Shown: positions 15,579 through 24,151 of the stretch, in pieces
Layout of the letters: each line of letters opens with the position of its first letter
Position numbering within the stretch: position 1 is the first letter of the stretch
Notes under the pieces: generated by a model
What the model saw: only the letters and a program-made list of their open reading frames with translations
Told to the model about the DNA's origin: nothing
Database searches by the model: none
Source: a virus
Length of the DNA stretch: 64,000 nt
IMG/VR virus record: IMGVR_UViG_3300019487_000024
Location: 36,410-100,409 of that record
Reading direction: 5' to 3' (one strand)
Position numbers and translations under genes: made by a program

Positions 15579-16441
15579 GCCAATGCTTCCACCATTCGCT
15601 TAATTCCGGCATCCATACCAATCAGGTTTAGGTTTTGACTTCTAAGTCTTCCACCGTCACCCGTGTAAGGATGGTCTTTTTCCACTTGCTTAACAACAAC
15701 ATTGATTGGAACGTTCATTGCCTTGCAAATCTTCGCACCAACGTCGGCAAGGGTTTCTTTATGCCCCATGTCTTGTTCATAAACCAGATTCATGTGACAA
15801 AGCTCTTTAGAGCGAGTTTTCAAAACGTGATCTATGACGACAGCAACATCATCCACAAAAAAGAAATCCATCTTCTTGTTTTTTTCAATCTCAATCGGAA
15901 GTCCTTCCTTTAGGCGAAGGATTGATCGCTTGATAAATCGAAAGTCGGGTTCATCTGGACCAAAACATCCAAACAACCGAAGAAGATATGGTTCGGACAA
16001 TTCCACTTCATCTTCGTTGTACTGTCCCATGCCCAAGGCTCGCTTTGCTATTATGTTTTTGGAGAGTCCGTATAAATCAACCGGCCAAGACTTGTAAAGT
16101 TCTTCTTCGTCCACTTGGTCTATATCAAAGCGTCTGTCAAATTCTGCCCCCGAACCAATAATGATGGTTGGTCTGTAATCATCAATCCAAGTGAGGACTT
16201 CATACATTTTGATGTTGTCCACAAAATCTTGATGTTGGTTTTGGGATGCAAAATGACCTTTGAATCCGGTGTGGACGATAGCAGTTGGGCAATGCTTATT
16301 GAGATACATCATGCATTTCCCAAGGTCGGTCATGTCCAATTCTTGACGGGTTGGTGCCAGAACATCATGCCCAAGACTTCTAAGAGCACGGGCGACGTTT
16401 CGACCAACAAATCCTCCCCCACCAGTGACTAATGTTCTCAT
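15575..16441 (-). CDS. NAD(P)-dependent SDR, GDP-fucose-synthase (WcaG)-like
   Basis: 288 aa. The Rossmann motif GGGGFVG (7-13), DMTD, and the YGLSKN active-site region (Y..SK) define an extended SDR. Overall length and APTRQELDMTD near the N-terminus resemble GDP-L-fucose synthase or GDP-6-deoxy-heptose reductase (WcaG/MlghC type), which reduce a 4-keto sugar after epimerisation. With the GMD-like dehydratase (28551) and RmlC-like epimerase (23636) it would complete a 6-deoxysugar pathway. The substrate is inferred. Confidence 0.75.
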   Translation of the reverse strand: MRTLVTGGGGFVGRNVARALRSLGHDVLAPTRQELDMTDLGKCMMYLNKHCPTAIVHTGFKGHFASQNQHQDFVDNIKMYEVLTWIDDYRPTIIIGSGAEFDRRFDIDQVDEEELYKSWPVDLYGLSKNIIAKRALGMGQYNEDEVELSEPYLLRLFGCFGPDEPDFRFIKRSILRLKEGLPIEIEKNKKMDFFFVDDVAVVIDHVLKTRSKELCHMNLVYEQDMGHKETLADVGAKICKAMNVPINVVVKQVEKDHPYTGDGGRLRSQNLNLIGMDAGIKRMVEALA

Positions 16442-16914
16442 TTTACAAGGTTCATGTAAGACGGACGACCGTTGAACAGGTAATGGTGCAGCAAATTTTG
16501 CATATCAACCTCGGTGGTCGGCTTGAATAATACCAAATTCTGAAAAGGAGTCAACACCGAAATATCTTCTTCTGCCCAATGGGTATATCCAAGGTATCCG
16601 TAGTCACGATCACGCCCTCCACCGGCAATTTTGATGGGCAAAGACTCGTATTGCATGAAGTTTCGGATGAATTCAAACGGACGAAAGACTGCAAATGAGG
16701 AAATGGAATAGCAAACTGGAAGTTTTCCTTCCATTGCCATACCCGCTGCACAAGCAATCATCAATTGTTCGGCTGAACCTACGTTAAAAAAGCGATTTGG
16801 ATAGGTATCACGAACTTTGTCCCATAAACCATAGCCCATGTCGGCAGTGATAAGCACGATGGAATCGTTCTCACCCATCTTTGTCAGTAATGCGTCAGCA
16901 AATGCACGTCTCAT
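16438..16914 (-). CDS. Transketolase C-half: pyrimidine-binding domain only
   Basis: 158 aa from the ATG at 16914. The open frame extends further upstream only because it overlaps the nuclease gene. VLITADMGYG, FNVGSAEQLMIACAAGMAMEG and the following segment are the Transketolase_pyr domain; the motif around SAEQ carries the Glu that activates thiamine diphosphate. The usual C-terminal transketolase domain (about 120 aa) is absent, unlike the second pair at 26852. It is paired with the N-half at 17703 but separated from it by a homing-nuclease gene whose TGA overlaps this ATG. Confidence 0.8.
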   Translation of the reverse strand: MRRAFADALLTKMGENDSIVLITADMGYGLWDKVRDTYPNRFFNVGSAEQLMIACAAGMAMEGKLPVCYSISSFAVFRPFEFIRNFMQYESLPIKIAGGGRDRDYGYLGYTHWAEEDISVLTPFQNLVLFKPTTEVDMQNLLHHYLFNGRPSYMNLVK

Positions 16915-17639
16915 AAAACTTGATATATTAAAGGAATGGTATGAACTCCTCGTTTGAATTTTCTCCAATCATTCTCCCAAATATATTTTACTTTGTACCC
17001 AAGAGATTTCATTTTGGTTAGTTTCTCGTATGTTTTCTTTAACAAGATTCCATATTTCAATTTGGTGTCAGGATTTAGGTCTGTTTGTTTGTATATTTCG
17101 GGATTTCCGTGCCAATAATCACCAAGAAATTCATAAACCGTATTGTTTTCCCGATCATATCCATCCACTTTCTTCTTTTTCCATTTTGGAAGCGAGTAGT
17201 TTGTAGTTTTAATTCCCATCCACAATAAAAAGTCACGTTCAAGTCTTGAAATTTTATGTAAACAAGTAGGACACTTACTACCACGCAAATGATGATATGG
17301 ACTTTGAATAAACGTGCCATGTTTATGACAGATTATTTTTACCTTGTGGTGAGAATGAATATAGTTGACCTTAGAATAATTATATTCATTTTTATGAACT
17401 TTGTTTGCCTTAGTTATAAATTCATAGTTTGAATACAAATATCTTCCGGAACATTTGATACAACCTTTCCCCATTAAATGGTCATTTGGTCTTTGAGAAA
17501 ACATGTGTTGACATGCATTACATTTAATGTCCACTTTTTCTCTGCTTGATTTGTACAACACATGAGAATAATCATATTTTTTGCCATGAATTTTTATGGC
17601 TTTTTCGATAAATTCTTTTGTGTTAGAAAACTTTGGCAT
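16911..17639 (-). CDS. Homing endonuclease with DUF723-type repeats, inserted between transketolase halves
   Basis: 242 aa. Two repeats of about 60 aa (FIEKAIKIHGKKYDYSHV ... and FITKANKVHKNEYNYSKV ..., each with CxxC ... CxxC zinc pairs) match the DUF723 DNA-binding repeats of phage homing enzymes. The C-terminal part (VYEFLGDYWHGNPEIY ... VKYIWENDW) looks like a Vsr/PD-(D/E)XK-type nuclease core. The gene is A/T-richer than its neighbours. It fills the gap between the two transketolase genes almost exactly, leaving both intact. It probably spreads by cutting alleles of this locus that lack it. Confidence 0.8.
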   Translation of the reverse strand: MPKFSNTKEFIEKAIKIHGKKYDYSHVLYKSSREKVDIKCNACQHMFSQRPNDHLMGKGCIKCSGRYLYSNYEFITKANKVHKNEYNYSKVNYIHSHHKVKIICHKHGTFIQSPYHHLRGSKCPTCLHKISRLERDFLLWMGIKTTNYSLPKWKKKKVDGYDRENNTVYEFLGDYWHGNPEIYKQTDLNPDTKLKYGILLKKTYEKLTKMKSLGYKVKYIWENDWRKFKRGVHTIPLIYQVL

Positions 17640-17702
17640 TACAATGGTTCCATTTATCCAAGTGAGTTTTTACGAAAACTTCCTTACTATCTTTGAATAA
17701 TT

Positions 17703-18344
17703 TTACTTCAGAATTTCAAGTGCAACTGCATATTCTTCCGGGCACATTATTTTGTAGTGAGCATTTTGACCTTTGAGAAACGAAAATTCCTCAGTAGCTT
17801 GTTGTGTGTCTCCAATGCAGGCAATGTTTCCGATGGAAAATGCTGCCAAACGTTTTTGAAGCTTATCATATGGGATTTCGCAATATGCTCCATATCCATT
17901 ATGAACCACGTAAACCTTGATGTTCTTCACGGGATGGTCCGCAATGAATCGAAGGGCTTCCCAAATGACTCCTTCGGCACATTCGCCATCACTTACCATC
18001 ACATGCACGCCACGATTGGGGTTTGCAAGTGCCCGACCTACAGCGGCGGCTAATCCCATACCCAAACTTCCCGTTGAACACCAAAGATGATTCGCTTCGT
18101 CCAGATGTGGGTGCCCGCCATGCTTCTTGAACAACTCCTCAGCATTATGTCCGTGATGTTTTTCCAGCACGACGTATTGTGCCAAAGAAGCATGTCCGTT
18201 AGAAAGGATGAAAATGTCATCCACAGGCTTGTTTCTGAAAATCCAGTCAATGATGTCCACACAGGACAAATAGCTCCCCAAGTGAGAGAGTTTGTTCTTG
18301 TAGGCAATCTCAATGATGCGTTTCTTTAGGTCTTTGTTTACCAT
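17703..18344 (-). CDS. Transketolase N-half: thiamine diphosphate-binding domain
   Basis: 213 aa. SNGHASLAQYV, GGHPHL, STGSLGMGLAAAVG and the ThDP motif GDG-like SDGECAEGVIWE ... VVHNGY are diagnostic of the transketolase N-terminal domain. The GDG is SDG here, a conservative change. Together with 16438 it would form a split transketolase-like enzyme that moves two-carbon units onto or from a sugar. The bacterial split enzymes of surface-sugar clusters are usually of this kind. It overlaps the SDR gene upstream by 7 nt. Confidence 0.83.
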   Translation of the reverse strand: MVNKDLKKRIIEIAYKNKLSHLGSYLSCVDIIDWIFRNKPVDDIFILSNGHASLAQYVVLEKHHGHNAEELFKKHGGHPHLDEANHLWCSTGSLGMGLAAAVGRALANPNRGVHVMVSDGECAEGVIWEALRFIADHPVKNIKVYVVHNGYGAYCEIPYDKLQKRLAAFSIGNIACIGDTQQATEEFSFLKGQNAHYKIMCPEEYAVALEILK

Positions 18345-19315
18345 ACGAAATTCTTCTTGTAGTATTCCACAATCTCAGGAAGTTTTTGATCTAGGGAACA
18401 TTGATTCTTCCACCCAAGCTTTTTCAGCTTACTATCATCCAAGCTATAACGTACGTCTTGTCCGTCACGGGAATATGTGAAGTCACAGAATTCCAACAAT
18501 CGGTCCATGTCGTTGTCGGGATTGAAATCAACGGTTGACGGATGGAACGTGAGAGCATAGACCTTCTTCACAATGTCAATGTTGAAACATTCTTCTGGAC
18601 CGGAAATGTTGTAAATTTCATTCGTCACACCGGCATCAATGATGGTCATGACAGCATCGGCAGTGTCTTGAGCATGAAGCCATACACGTCTTGGCGATCC
18701 TCCATTGTGCAATGGAACCTTGCTTTCCAAATGAAAGCACTTGCATGTTTTTGGAATGAGTTTTTCGACGTATTGTCCAACACCATAGTTGTTCGTGGGT
18801 CGGACAATAACATACGGAACCTTGAAAGTCCGTGCCCAAGCGAGAATCAACATGTCAGCCGCAGCTTTCGTAGCCGAGTAGGGATTGCTTGGCTTCAACA
18901 AGTCGGTTTCCGTATGAGACCCCGATTCAATGTCTCCATATACTTCATCGGTACTGAAATGAAGCAGGGTGGGCATCTTTAACCGTTTGGTACGGATAAG
19001 ATCGAGAAGGTGCTTTACTCCATTGACATTTGAGTGAAGAAAGGCATCGCTGTTGGTTATGGAATTGTCAACGTGGCTTTCGGCGGCAGTATTGATGACA
19101 TAATCACAATCATAGAGGCTTTCCAAATTGCAAATGTCTTCCTTGATAAACTTGAAGTTTGGACCGTAGCAATGAAAGTCAATCAATCGGTGTGGTTGAG
19201 CCGCATAGGTTACTTTATCGACGCCAATGACATACCACCCACGACGAAGGCAGGCTTCGGTCACATAGGCTCCGATGAATCCAAGGCATCCCGTAACGTA
19301 AACGATTTTTTTCAT
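18338..19315 (-). CDS. Sugar-nucleotide 4,6-dehydratase, RmlB-like SDR
   Basis: 325 aa. GCLGFIGAYV (Rossmann), AAESHVDNSI, STDEVYG, YSATKAAAD and RPTNNYG are the hallmark motifs of dTDP-glucose/CDP-glucose 4,6-dehydratases. The catalytic Asp/Glu pair (S-T-D-E) and YxxxK are present. It makes a 4-keto-6-deoxy sugar nucleotide that the 3-dehydratase-like enzyme at 19966 could use. The nucleotide carried by the substrate cannot be read from sequence alone. Confidence 0.87.
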   Translation of the reverse strand: MKKIVYVTGCLGFIGAYVTEACLRRGWYVIGVDKVTYAAQPHRLIDFHCYGPNFKFIKEDICNLESLYDCDYVINTAAESHVDNSITNSDAFLHSNVNGVKHLLDLIRTKRLKMPTLLHFSTDEVYGDIESGSHTETDLLKPSNPYSATKAAADMLILAWARTFKVPYVIVRPTNNYGVGQYVEKLIPKTCKCFHLESKVPLHNGGSPRRVWLHAQDTADAVMTIIDAGVTNEIYNISGPEECFNIDIVKKVYALTFHPSTVDFNPDNDMDRLLEFCDFTYSRDGQDVRYSLDDSKLKKLGWKNQCSLDQKLPEIVEYYKKNFVW

Positions 19316-19318
19316 AAC

Positions 19319-19969
19319 TTATTGGTAGTTGGCTTCCAGCTCTTCCTGCGTATAAGTATAAGGCAGTTTCTTCACAAACACTTGCCATCCACCATGCAAA
19401 ACTTGAGTGTGTCCGTCATACGCTGTAAGAAAACTGTCCACGGCGAGCTTCGGCTTCTGCTTTTCGTCTGTAGTATGAGCACCCCATCCATAATCATCAA
19501 AAATCAGGATGCCGTTGTCCTTGAGGATGTACCAAGCGAGCACGGCATCTTGCATAACATCAATTGCCAAGTGAGAGCCATCAATGTAAACATAGTCGGC
19601 GAACCCTTTGGTTTGACCGTTATGAGTCAACGAACGGAGAACATCGTAGGAGCTTCCCTTGATGAAATGGATGTTGGGGAAGGAACCAATGTTATGGCGA
19701 AGGCATTCGTTATCATTGATGTCAATGGCATAGTGAACGCTTCCCGGACCATTGGCAATTCTCTGAGCACAAAACACGGCACAGTCGCCATGCAAGACTC
19801 CAATCTCAACACCAACCACGTTTGGTCTGCCTGCAATGAAGGCAAGATGGTTTTGCCAGTCGGGAATCCACTTCTCAAAGAAATTTGAGCCGAAGAACCC
19901 TTCGGGGCGTTTCATGAAGGCTGGATATGTGTAACTTGTGATGTCTCGTTTAAGTGTGTATTCGCTCAT
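19319..19969 (-). CDS. Class I SAM-dependent methyltransferase-like protein
   Basis: 216 aa. VVGVEIGVLHGDCAVF (motif I, E-x-G), YAIDIND (motif II acidic) and DYVYIDGSHL followed by LKDNGILIFDDYGW match the Methyltransf_24-type enzymes common in surface-polysaccharide clusters. It probably O-methylates a sugar. Overlap of 4 nt with the aminotransferase-fold gene upstream. Confidence 0.75.
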   Translation of the reverse strand: MSEYTLKRDITSYTYPAFMKRPEGFFGSNFFEKWIPDWQNHLAFIAGRPNVVGVEIGVLHGDCAVFCAQRIANGPGSVHYAIDINDNECLRHNIGSFPNIHFIKGSSYDVLRSLTHNGQTKGFADYVYIDGSHLAIDVMQDAVLAWYILKDNGILIFDDYGWGAHTTDEKQKPKLAVDSFLTAYDGHTQVLHGGWQVFVKKLPYTYTQEELEANYQ

Positions 19970-21321
19970 AACGTTTTGAAGAAGTTGTCAACCTGTTCCT
20001 TTACATAGTCCAATTGAACGGGAGTTATCACTGGACTTGTGCCCAAGAAAAAGGTGTCTGTTGTGACCTTGGTCGCCGCACTAAACAATTGTTTGGCAAC
20101 GTGTTGTGATTTATGGAATTCGCCATACATATCCATCCATTTGATGTCATTGTATGCTGGCTGCAATAAGAGATTGCCGCCGAAATAGTTTCGAGTCTGA
20201 ATCTTACGATCCTCAAGATACGCAGTGAACTTGGAACGTTTGAAGACAGATGGATTCTTTACAGTAACGGGGAACGCAAACCACGAAGGGTCAGAGTTCT
20301 CGGTTGCTTTATGAACAATGAAAAACTCTTCATAGGGAGCGAAGATTTCTGTCAGTATCTTGTGATTTCTCCTTCTGAGAGAATGAATCTCGTCCAACTT
20401 ATTCAGTTGAACAACTCCCATTGAGCATTGCAACTCGATTGGTTTCAAGTTGTAGCCCACATTGTCATAGACATACTTGTGATCGAAAATTTCATCGGGA
20501 ATGGCGGGGAGCCAATTGCTGAAGCGGCATCCACAAGAACCCTTGATTGAAAGATTTGCCTTTCGTCCCACGCAGTAGCATCCACGACCCCACTCACGGA
20601 AGCTTCGTGCTACTTTTTCTTGTTCGGCTGTTTTGCAAGCCACGAATCCGCCTTCACCCATTGTCATATGGTGGGCGGGATAGAAAGAGCACGTTGCCAT
20701 GTCACCATCGGTTCCGACAGGCTTTCCATCGTAGGTTGAACCAAGGGCGTCACAACAATCTTCCAAGAGAATGATGTCTGGGCGAAGCTCTTTGATTATC
20801 TCTTTGAGCTTCTTCATGTTCGGAGGGTTTCCGAGAACATGGGCAAAGGTAATGACACGGGCATCGGTGTTTCTGAGGGCTGTAGCAACTTGCTCCAGAT
20901 TCAAATTGAGAGAATCCAGTTCAATGTCAACAAAGACAGGCGTAAGTCCACATTGAAGAACCGGATTGACTGTTGTTGGGAAGCCAGCAACAGGAACGAT
21001 GACTTTCTCTTCGTCTTTCAGACCATAGAGACGTTTGGCAGTCTCCATCATTAAAAGATTGGAGCTTGACCCGCTGTTGGTCACTATTCCATATTGTTTT
21101 CCAAGAAGGGGTGGGAAGTTCTTTTCAAACTTCATGGCATCTTCCCCAAGGACAAGCCATTCGTTTAGCAAAGCATTTGTAGCTGCCACAAACTCAGCCG
21201 AATCAAAGTATGGACCAGCATATTGAACCCAATCTTTTCCGGGGGTCCATGTCTTTGCTGCGTGCTTTTCCCCAATGTATTCGGAGACAAGCTTCAGGAT
21301 GTCTTCTTTGCTGACTGGCAT
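19966..21321 (-). CDS. PLP 3-dehydratase with [2Fe-2S] cysteines, RfbH/E1-like
   Basis: 451 aa from the ATG at 21321, 1 nt after the upstream stop; the frame is open further upstream but only over the neighbour. It has the DegT/AHBA fold. The residue that is the PLP-binding Lys in aminotransferases is His in FYPAHHMTMGEGG (H218), as in CDP-4-keto-6-deoxyglucose-3-dehydrase (RfbH, AscC) and ColD. A Cys cluster GCYC ... SCGC (C248, C250, C263, C265) corresponds to the [2Fe-2S] site of RfbH/E1. It would remove the 3-hydroxyl to give a 3,6-dideoxy sugar. A dedicated reductase (E3/RfbI) is not seen here. Confidence 0.85.
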   Translation of the reverse strand: MPVSKEDILKLVSEYIGEKHAAKTWTPGKDWVQYAGPYFDSAEFVAATNALLNEWLVLGEDAMKFEKNFPPLLGKQYGIVTNSGSSSNLLMMETAKRLYGLKDEEKVIVPVAGFPTTVNPVLQCGLTPVFVDIELDSLNLNLEQVATALRNTDARVITFAHVLGNPPNMKKLKEIIKELRPDIILLEDCCDALGSTYDGKPVGTDGDMATCSFYPAHHMTMGEGGFVACKTAEQEKVARSFREWGRGCYCVGRKANLSIKGSCGCRFSNWLPAIPDEIFDHKYVYDNVGYNLKPIELQCSMGVVQLNKLDEIHSLRRRNHKILTEIFAPYEEFFIVHKATENSDPSWFAFPVTVKNPSVFKRSKFTAYLEDRKIQTRNYFGGNLLLQPAYNDIKWMDMYGEFHKSQHVAKQLFSAATKVTTDTFFLGTSPVITPVQLDYVKEQVDNFFKTL

Positions 21322-21322
21322 A

Positions 21323-22270
21323 TCAAATGTCGGAGAACGGGCAATTGGTGTTCTTAATGATTGGGCAAGCCGCAAGAACTTCACGAATAGAATCATCCAA
21401 TGAAAATTGGGGTCTCCACCCAAGCGATTCCAACTTGTCATTTGAGACAATGTAGTTTCTTTGGTCGGGGTCTTTGTTGATTTCCGATGTAGTGATGAAA
21501 AAGTCGGGTACTTGTTTCTTGATGGCGAGACAGAGTTCCATTTTGTTTACGTTGGCACTGGTATTGCCGACGTTATAGACTTGTCCTTGCATTGAAGGAG
21601 TTTTGAGAGCCAATGACATAGCACTTACTACGTCTCGGATGTGTACGAAGTTTCTAGCGAAGTGGGATTCAAATAAGACAATGAACTTGTCGTTCCATGC
21701 TCTCCAAGTGAAATCATTGACGAGCAAATCCATACGCATTTTGCGGGAGACTCCCATTACTGTAGCCAAACGAAATGACGTTGCATTTCCATTTTGCATG
21801 AGAGCCTTTTCAGCCGCACATTTGGTTTCACCATAAAGAGAAATTGGTCTTAATGGAGTCTCTTCCGTGCAGAAGATGGCTTTTCCATCCGAATGCTCTC
21901 CCAATCCATATCCAGAATTGGTTGTGGCATAAATGACGATTTGATCCTTGCTAACCTTGCTGGCTAGAAACTCCGAACTCTCTTGGTTTACCTGTTTGGT
22001 TTCGATGGGGAATCGGTTGCAAAGGGGCATTCCAACGTAGGCGGCGAGATTGATGATTGCATCGTGTTGGGAAATTAAAAAGGAATAGCGGGCTGTATCA
22101 CGAACATCGCCATAAACAAATCTGAAGTTAGGATTGGAACAGTTTTCCAAAATCCCATGTTGACGATGAATCAGATTGTCCAACACCGTGACCGAATAAC
22201 CTTGGTCAAGAAGATTGGGAGCCAATATGTTTCCAATGTAGCCAGCACCACCAGCGATCAGTATTCTCAT
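21323..22270 (-). CDS. NAD-dependent sugar-nucleotide epimerase/dehydratase (SDR)
   Basis: 315 aa. GGAGYIG (Rossmann), LAAYVGMPLC, TTNSGYG in the position of the usual SS/ST-x-x-Y motif, and YGETKCAAE (YxxxK) define an extended SDR. The exact reaction cannot be assigned; C-2/C-4 epimerase, dehydratase or reductase are all possible. It overlaps the nucleotidyltransferase gene upstream by 4 nt. Confidence 0.78.
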   Translation of the reverse strand: MRILIAGGAGYIGNILAPNLLDQGYSVTVLDNLIHRQHGILENCSNPNFRFVYGDVRDTARYSFLISQHDAIINLAAYVGMPLCNRFPIETKQVNQESSEFLASKVSKDQIVIYATTNSGYGLGEHSDGKAIFCTEETPLRPISLYGETKCAAEKALMQNGNATSFRLATVMGVSRKMRMDLLVNDFTWRAWNDKFIVLFESHFARNFVHIRDVVSAMSLALKTPSMQGQVYNVGNTSANVNKMELCLAIKKQVPDFFITTSEINKDPDQRNYIVSNDKLESLGWRPQFSLDDSIREVLAACPIIKNTNCPFSDI

Positions 22271-22689
22271 AGTTTCTCTAAAAGTTTGCTTGAAGCATAC
22301 AACTTTGGAAGAGAAATTGCAACATATTTTATTCCCAATTCTTTACACAATATGACTTCAGCAGACTCGGCGTTGATTCCTACACGGTCTCCGCTGTTAA
22401 AAAAATACATCTCGTCATCAGGAAACTCTTTCCTGACCTTTTTTATACTCTCACAGACCGTTTTGTCCTTGTCCACAGAAATCCACGCCTCGCTAATCGG
22501 TTTGAGGGTCGCAACGATGTTTCGGCGGTGATCTTGGTCCATGAACACTCTGGAACCCTTGACCGTTACTTGATGGTCATTATTTATGATAGCAATTAAG
22601 TAATTGCATTGATCCTTGGCGGCTAGGAAGTACTGAATGTGCCCGTAGTGCAAGGGATTGAAATAACCCGATACGATTCCAATTTTCAT
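22267..22689 (-). CDS. Small nucleotidyltransferase of the HxGH (TagD/HldE-C) type
   Basis: 140 aa. SGYFNPLHYGHIQYF contains the HxGH signature (HYGH). The late ISxx-type segment is replaced by the YFFNSGDR stretch. It transfers AMP or CMP to a phosphorylated sugar or alcohol. Its ATGA overlap with the GHMP heptose kinase (22686) suggests the two act in sequence, as kinase then nucleotidyltransferase, to activate a heptose or related sugar-1-phosphate. Confidence 0.78.
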   Translation of the reverse strand: MKIGIVSGYFNPLHYGHIQYFLAAKDQCNYLIAIINNDHQVTVKGSRVFMDQDHRRNIVATLKPISEAWISVDKDKTVCESIKKVRKEFPDDEMYFFNSGDRVGINAESAEVILCKELGIKYVAISLPKLYASSKLLEKL

Positions 22690-23639
22690 GAGTGGATTCT
22701 GGATACTCCGGTGGATTCAAACTTGAACGGAAGAACATCGTCTCCAAACACTTCAAGTAGTTTGGCTTTGGTGTGTGGGGTGCAGATAGCCAAAACAAAT
22801 CCACATCCTCCGCTGCCAAGTAACTTAGCACCATACGCACCGTTATCCATTACAGTCTTGACAGTATGGTCAACTTTTGGGGTAGAAATCAATGGTGACA
22901 AGTCTTTCTTCTGTCTCCACGTTTCATATAGAAGGTTCCCAATACCCTCAATGTCTTCTTCGACGAAGCGGTCATATGCTTCACGAGCAAGCGACAAGAT
23001 TTGCATCTTATCTTTGTGGTTATGAGATTTGGCAATCTCTTCTTGGCTTCTTTGCTCGTTGGTGTAAATTAGAACCATTGAGTCTTCAAGCTCTTGCTTG
23101 AAATCCTCGGTGATGGGGAGCGGCTTGACCGAAAAGTCGCCCGTGGAGTGAATCTCAATTGAGTTGAGTCCACCGTAAGCTGGCCAAATTGAGTCTTGAA
23201 TACCTCCCGCCTCTTTCAAGATTTCTCTTTCTACCTTGATGGCATCATATACCAACTTCTTTTTGTCTATGGGGCGTCCATAGAGTTGATTGATTAGATA
23301 GAGAAGTCCAACACAGTAGGAAGAAGACCCACCAAGACCCGTCCTTGATGGAATGTCGGCAAAGGAGAAGAGTTCCACGAAATCTTTGACATCACCATAC
23401 TTCAAAGTTTCACGAATGAGTGGGTTTTGGATAGAATCAAATTCCTTGACATAATCCATCTTGGAATAAACGACCAATGTCTCTTTGGATAGAATCTTGG
23501 GACGAAACCGCATTGACAAGTAGGAATACTTGTCGATTGTGGTGCCAATCAAAAACGAACCGTGTTCTTTGTAAAACGATTCATAATCAGTTGACCCACC
23601 AAACAGGGAAATGCGTAATGGCGTCTTGGCGATTATCAT
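22686..23639 (-). CDS. GHMP kinase, D-glycero-alpha-D-manno-heptose-7-phosphate kinase-like
   Basis: 317 aa. It begins with TPLRISLFGGSTDY and has the GHMP ATP-binding motif PSRTGLGGSSS, plus the AGGIQDSIWPAYGG segment typical of HddA. HddA phosphorylates heptose-7-phosphate at C1 on the route to GDP-heptose. Related fucose or mannose kinases share these motifs, so the substrate is inferred. It overlaps both neighbours by 4 nt. Confidence 0.82.
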   Translation of the reverse strand: MIIAKTPLRISLFGGSTDYESFYKEHGSFLIGTTIDKYSYLSMRFRPKILSKETLVVYSKMDYVKEFDSIQNPLIRETLKYGDVKDFVELFSFADIPSRTGLGGSSSYCVGLLYLINQLYGRPIDKKKLVYDAIKVEREILKEAGGIQDSIWPAYGGLNSIEIHSTGDFSVKPLPITEDFKQELEDSMVLIYTNEQRSQEEIAKSHNHKDKMQILSLAREAYDRFVEEDIEGIGNLLYETWRQKKDLSPLISTPKVDHTVKTVMDNGAYGAKLLGSGGCGFVLAICTPHTKAKLLEVFGDDVLPFKFESTGVSRIHS

Positions 23640-24151
23640 TGGTCACGTTTGGAAAGAATTGGAGTTTGAGTTGGCCAGATTAGATTGAACAATGGGTCGT
23701 TCCACTTAACCGACAACTGGTCCGATTGGGGAGTGAATCCATGACTCAGGCGATAGTGAAACAAAGCATCGTCGCTCATTACGCAATGACCATTGACACA
23801 GCCGGGAGGAAGAAAGGCTTGAAATCGGTTTCCGGCAGTCAGCACGACTTCTTCTTTCCCCTTATATGTTGAAGACTTGGGGTTCATGTCTATCACCACA
23901 AAGTAAACTTCTCCATGTAACACTTCGATGAGTTTCCAATTGGTGAAGTCACCATGTAATCCCCGCAAAACGTTCTTAGTAGAATGAGCATACGAATCCA
24001 CTAGGAAATCAATTTCTCGCCCAAACAGTTGGTTGTAAACCTCTTTGTTGTAGGCTTCGTAGTTGTAGCCCCGATGATCGGAGAATGCTTCGGTACGAAT
24101 GAGAAGAAAGTCATGTATCTTCTCGCTTTTATACTCTACTTTCGGATTCAT
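23636..24151 (-). CDS. Sugar-nucleotide 3,5-epimerase, RmlC-like cupin
   Basis: 171 aa. SDHRGYNYEAY, NVLRGLHGDFTNWKL (catalytic HG motif), GEVYFVVIDMNP and PPGCVNGHCV follow the RmlC order. Such enzymes epimerise 4-keto-6-deoxy sugar nucleotides at C3 and/or C5 (RmlC; MlghB in heptose pathways). It sits between the kinase and the ColD-like dehydratase, in the same overlapping gene string. Confidence 0.85.
   Translation of the reverse strand: MNPKVEYKSEKIHDFLLIRTEAFSDHRGYNYEAYNKEVYNQLFGREIDFLVDSYAHSTKNVLRGLHGDFTNWKLIEVLHGEVYFVVIDMNPKSSTYKGKEEVVLTAGNRFQAFLPPGCVNGHCVMSDDALFHYRLSHGFTPQSDQLSVKWNDPLFNLIWPTQTPILSKRDQ

Noticed and set aside
19034-19888. 284-codon plus-strand frame
   Set aside because: It is antisense to the RmlB-like and methyltransferase-like genes, which carry clear motifs.
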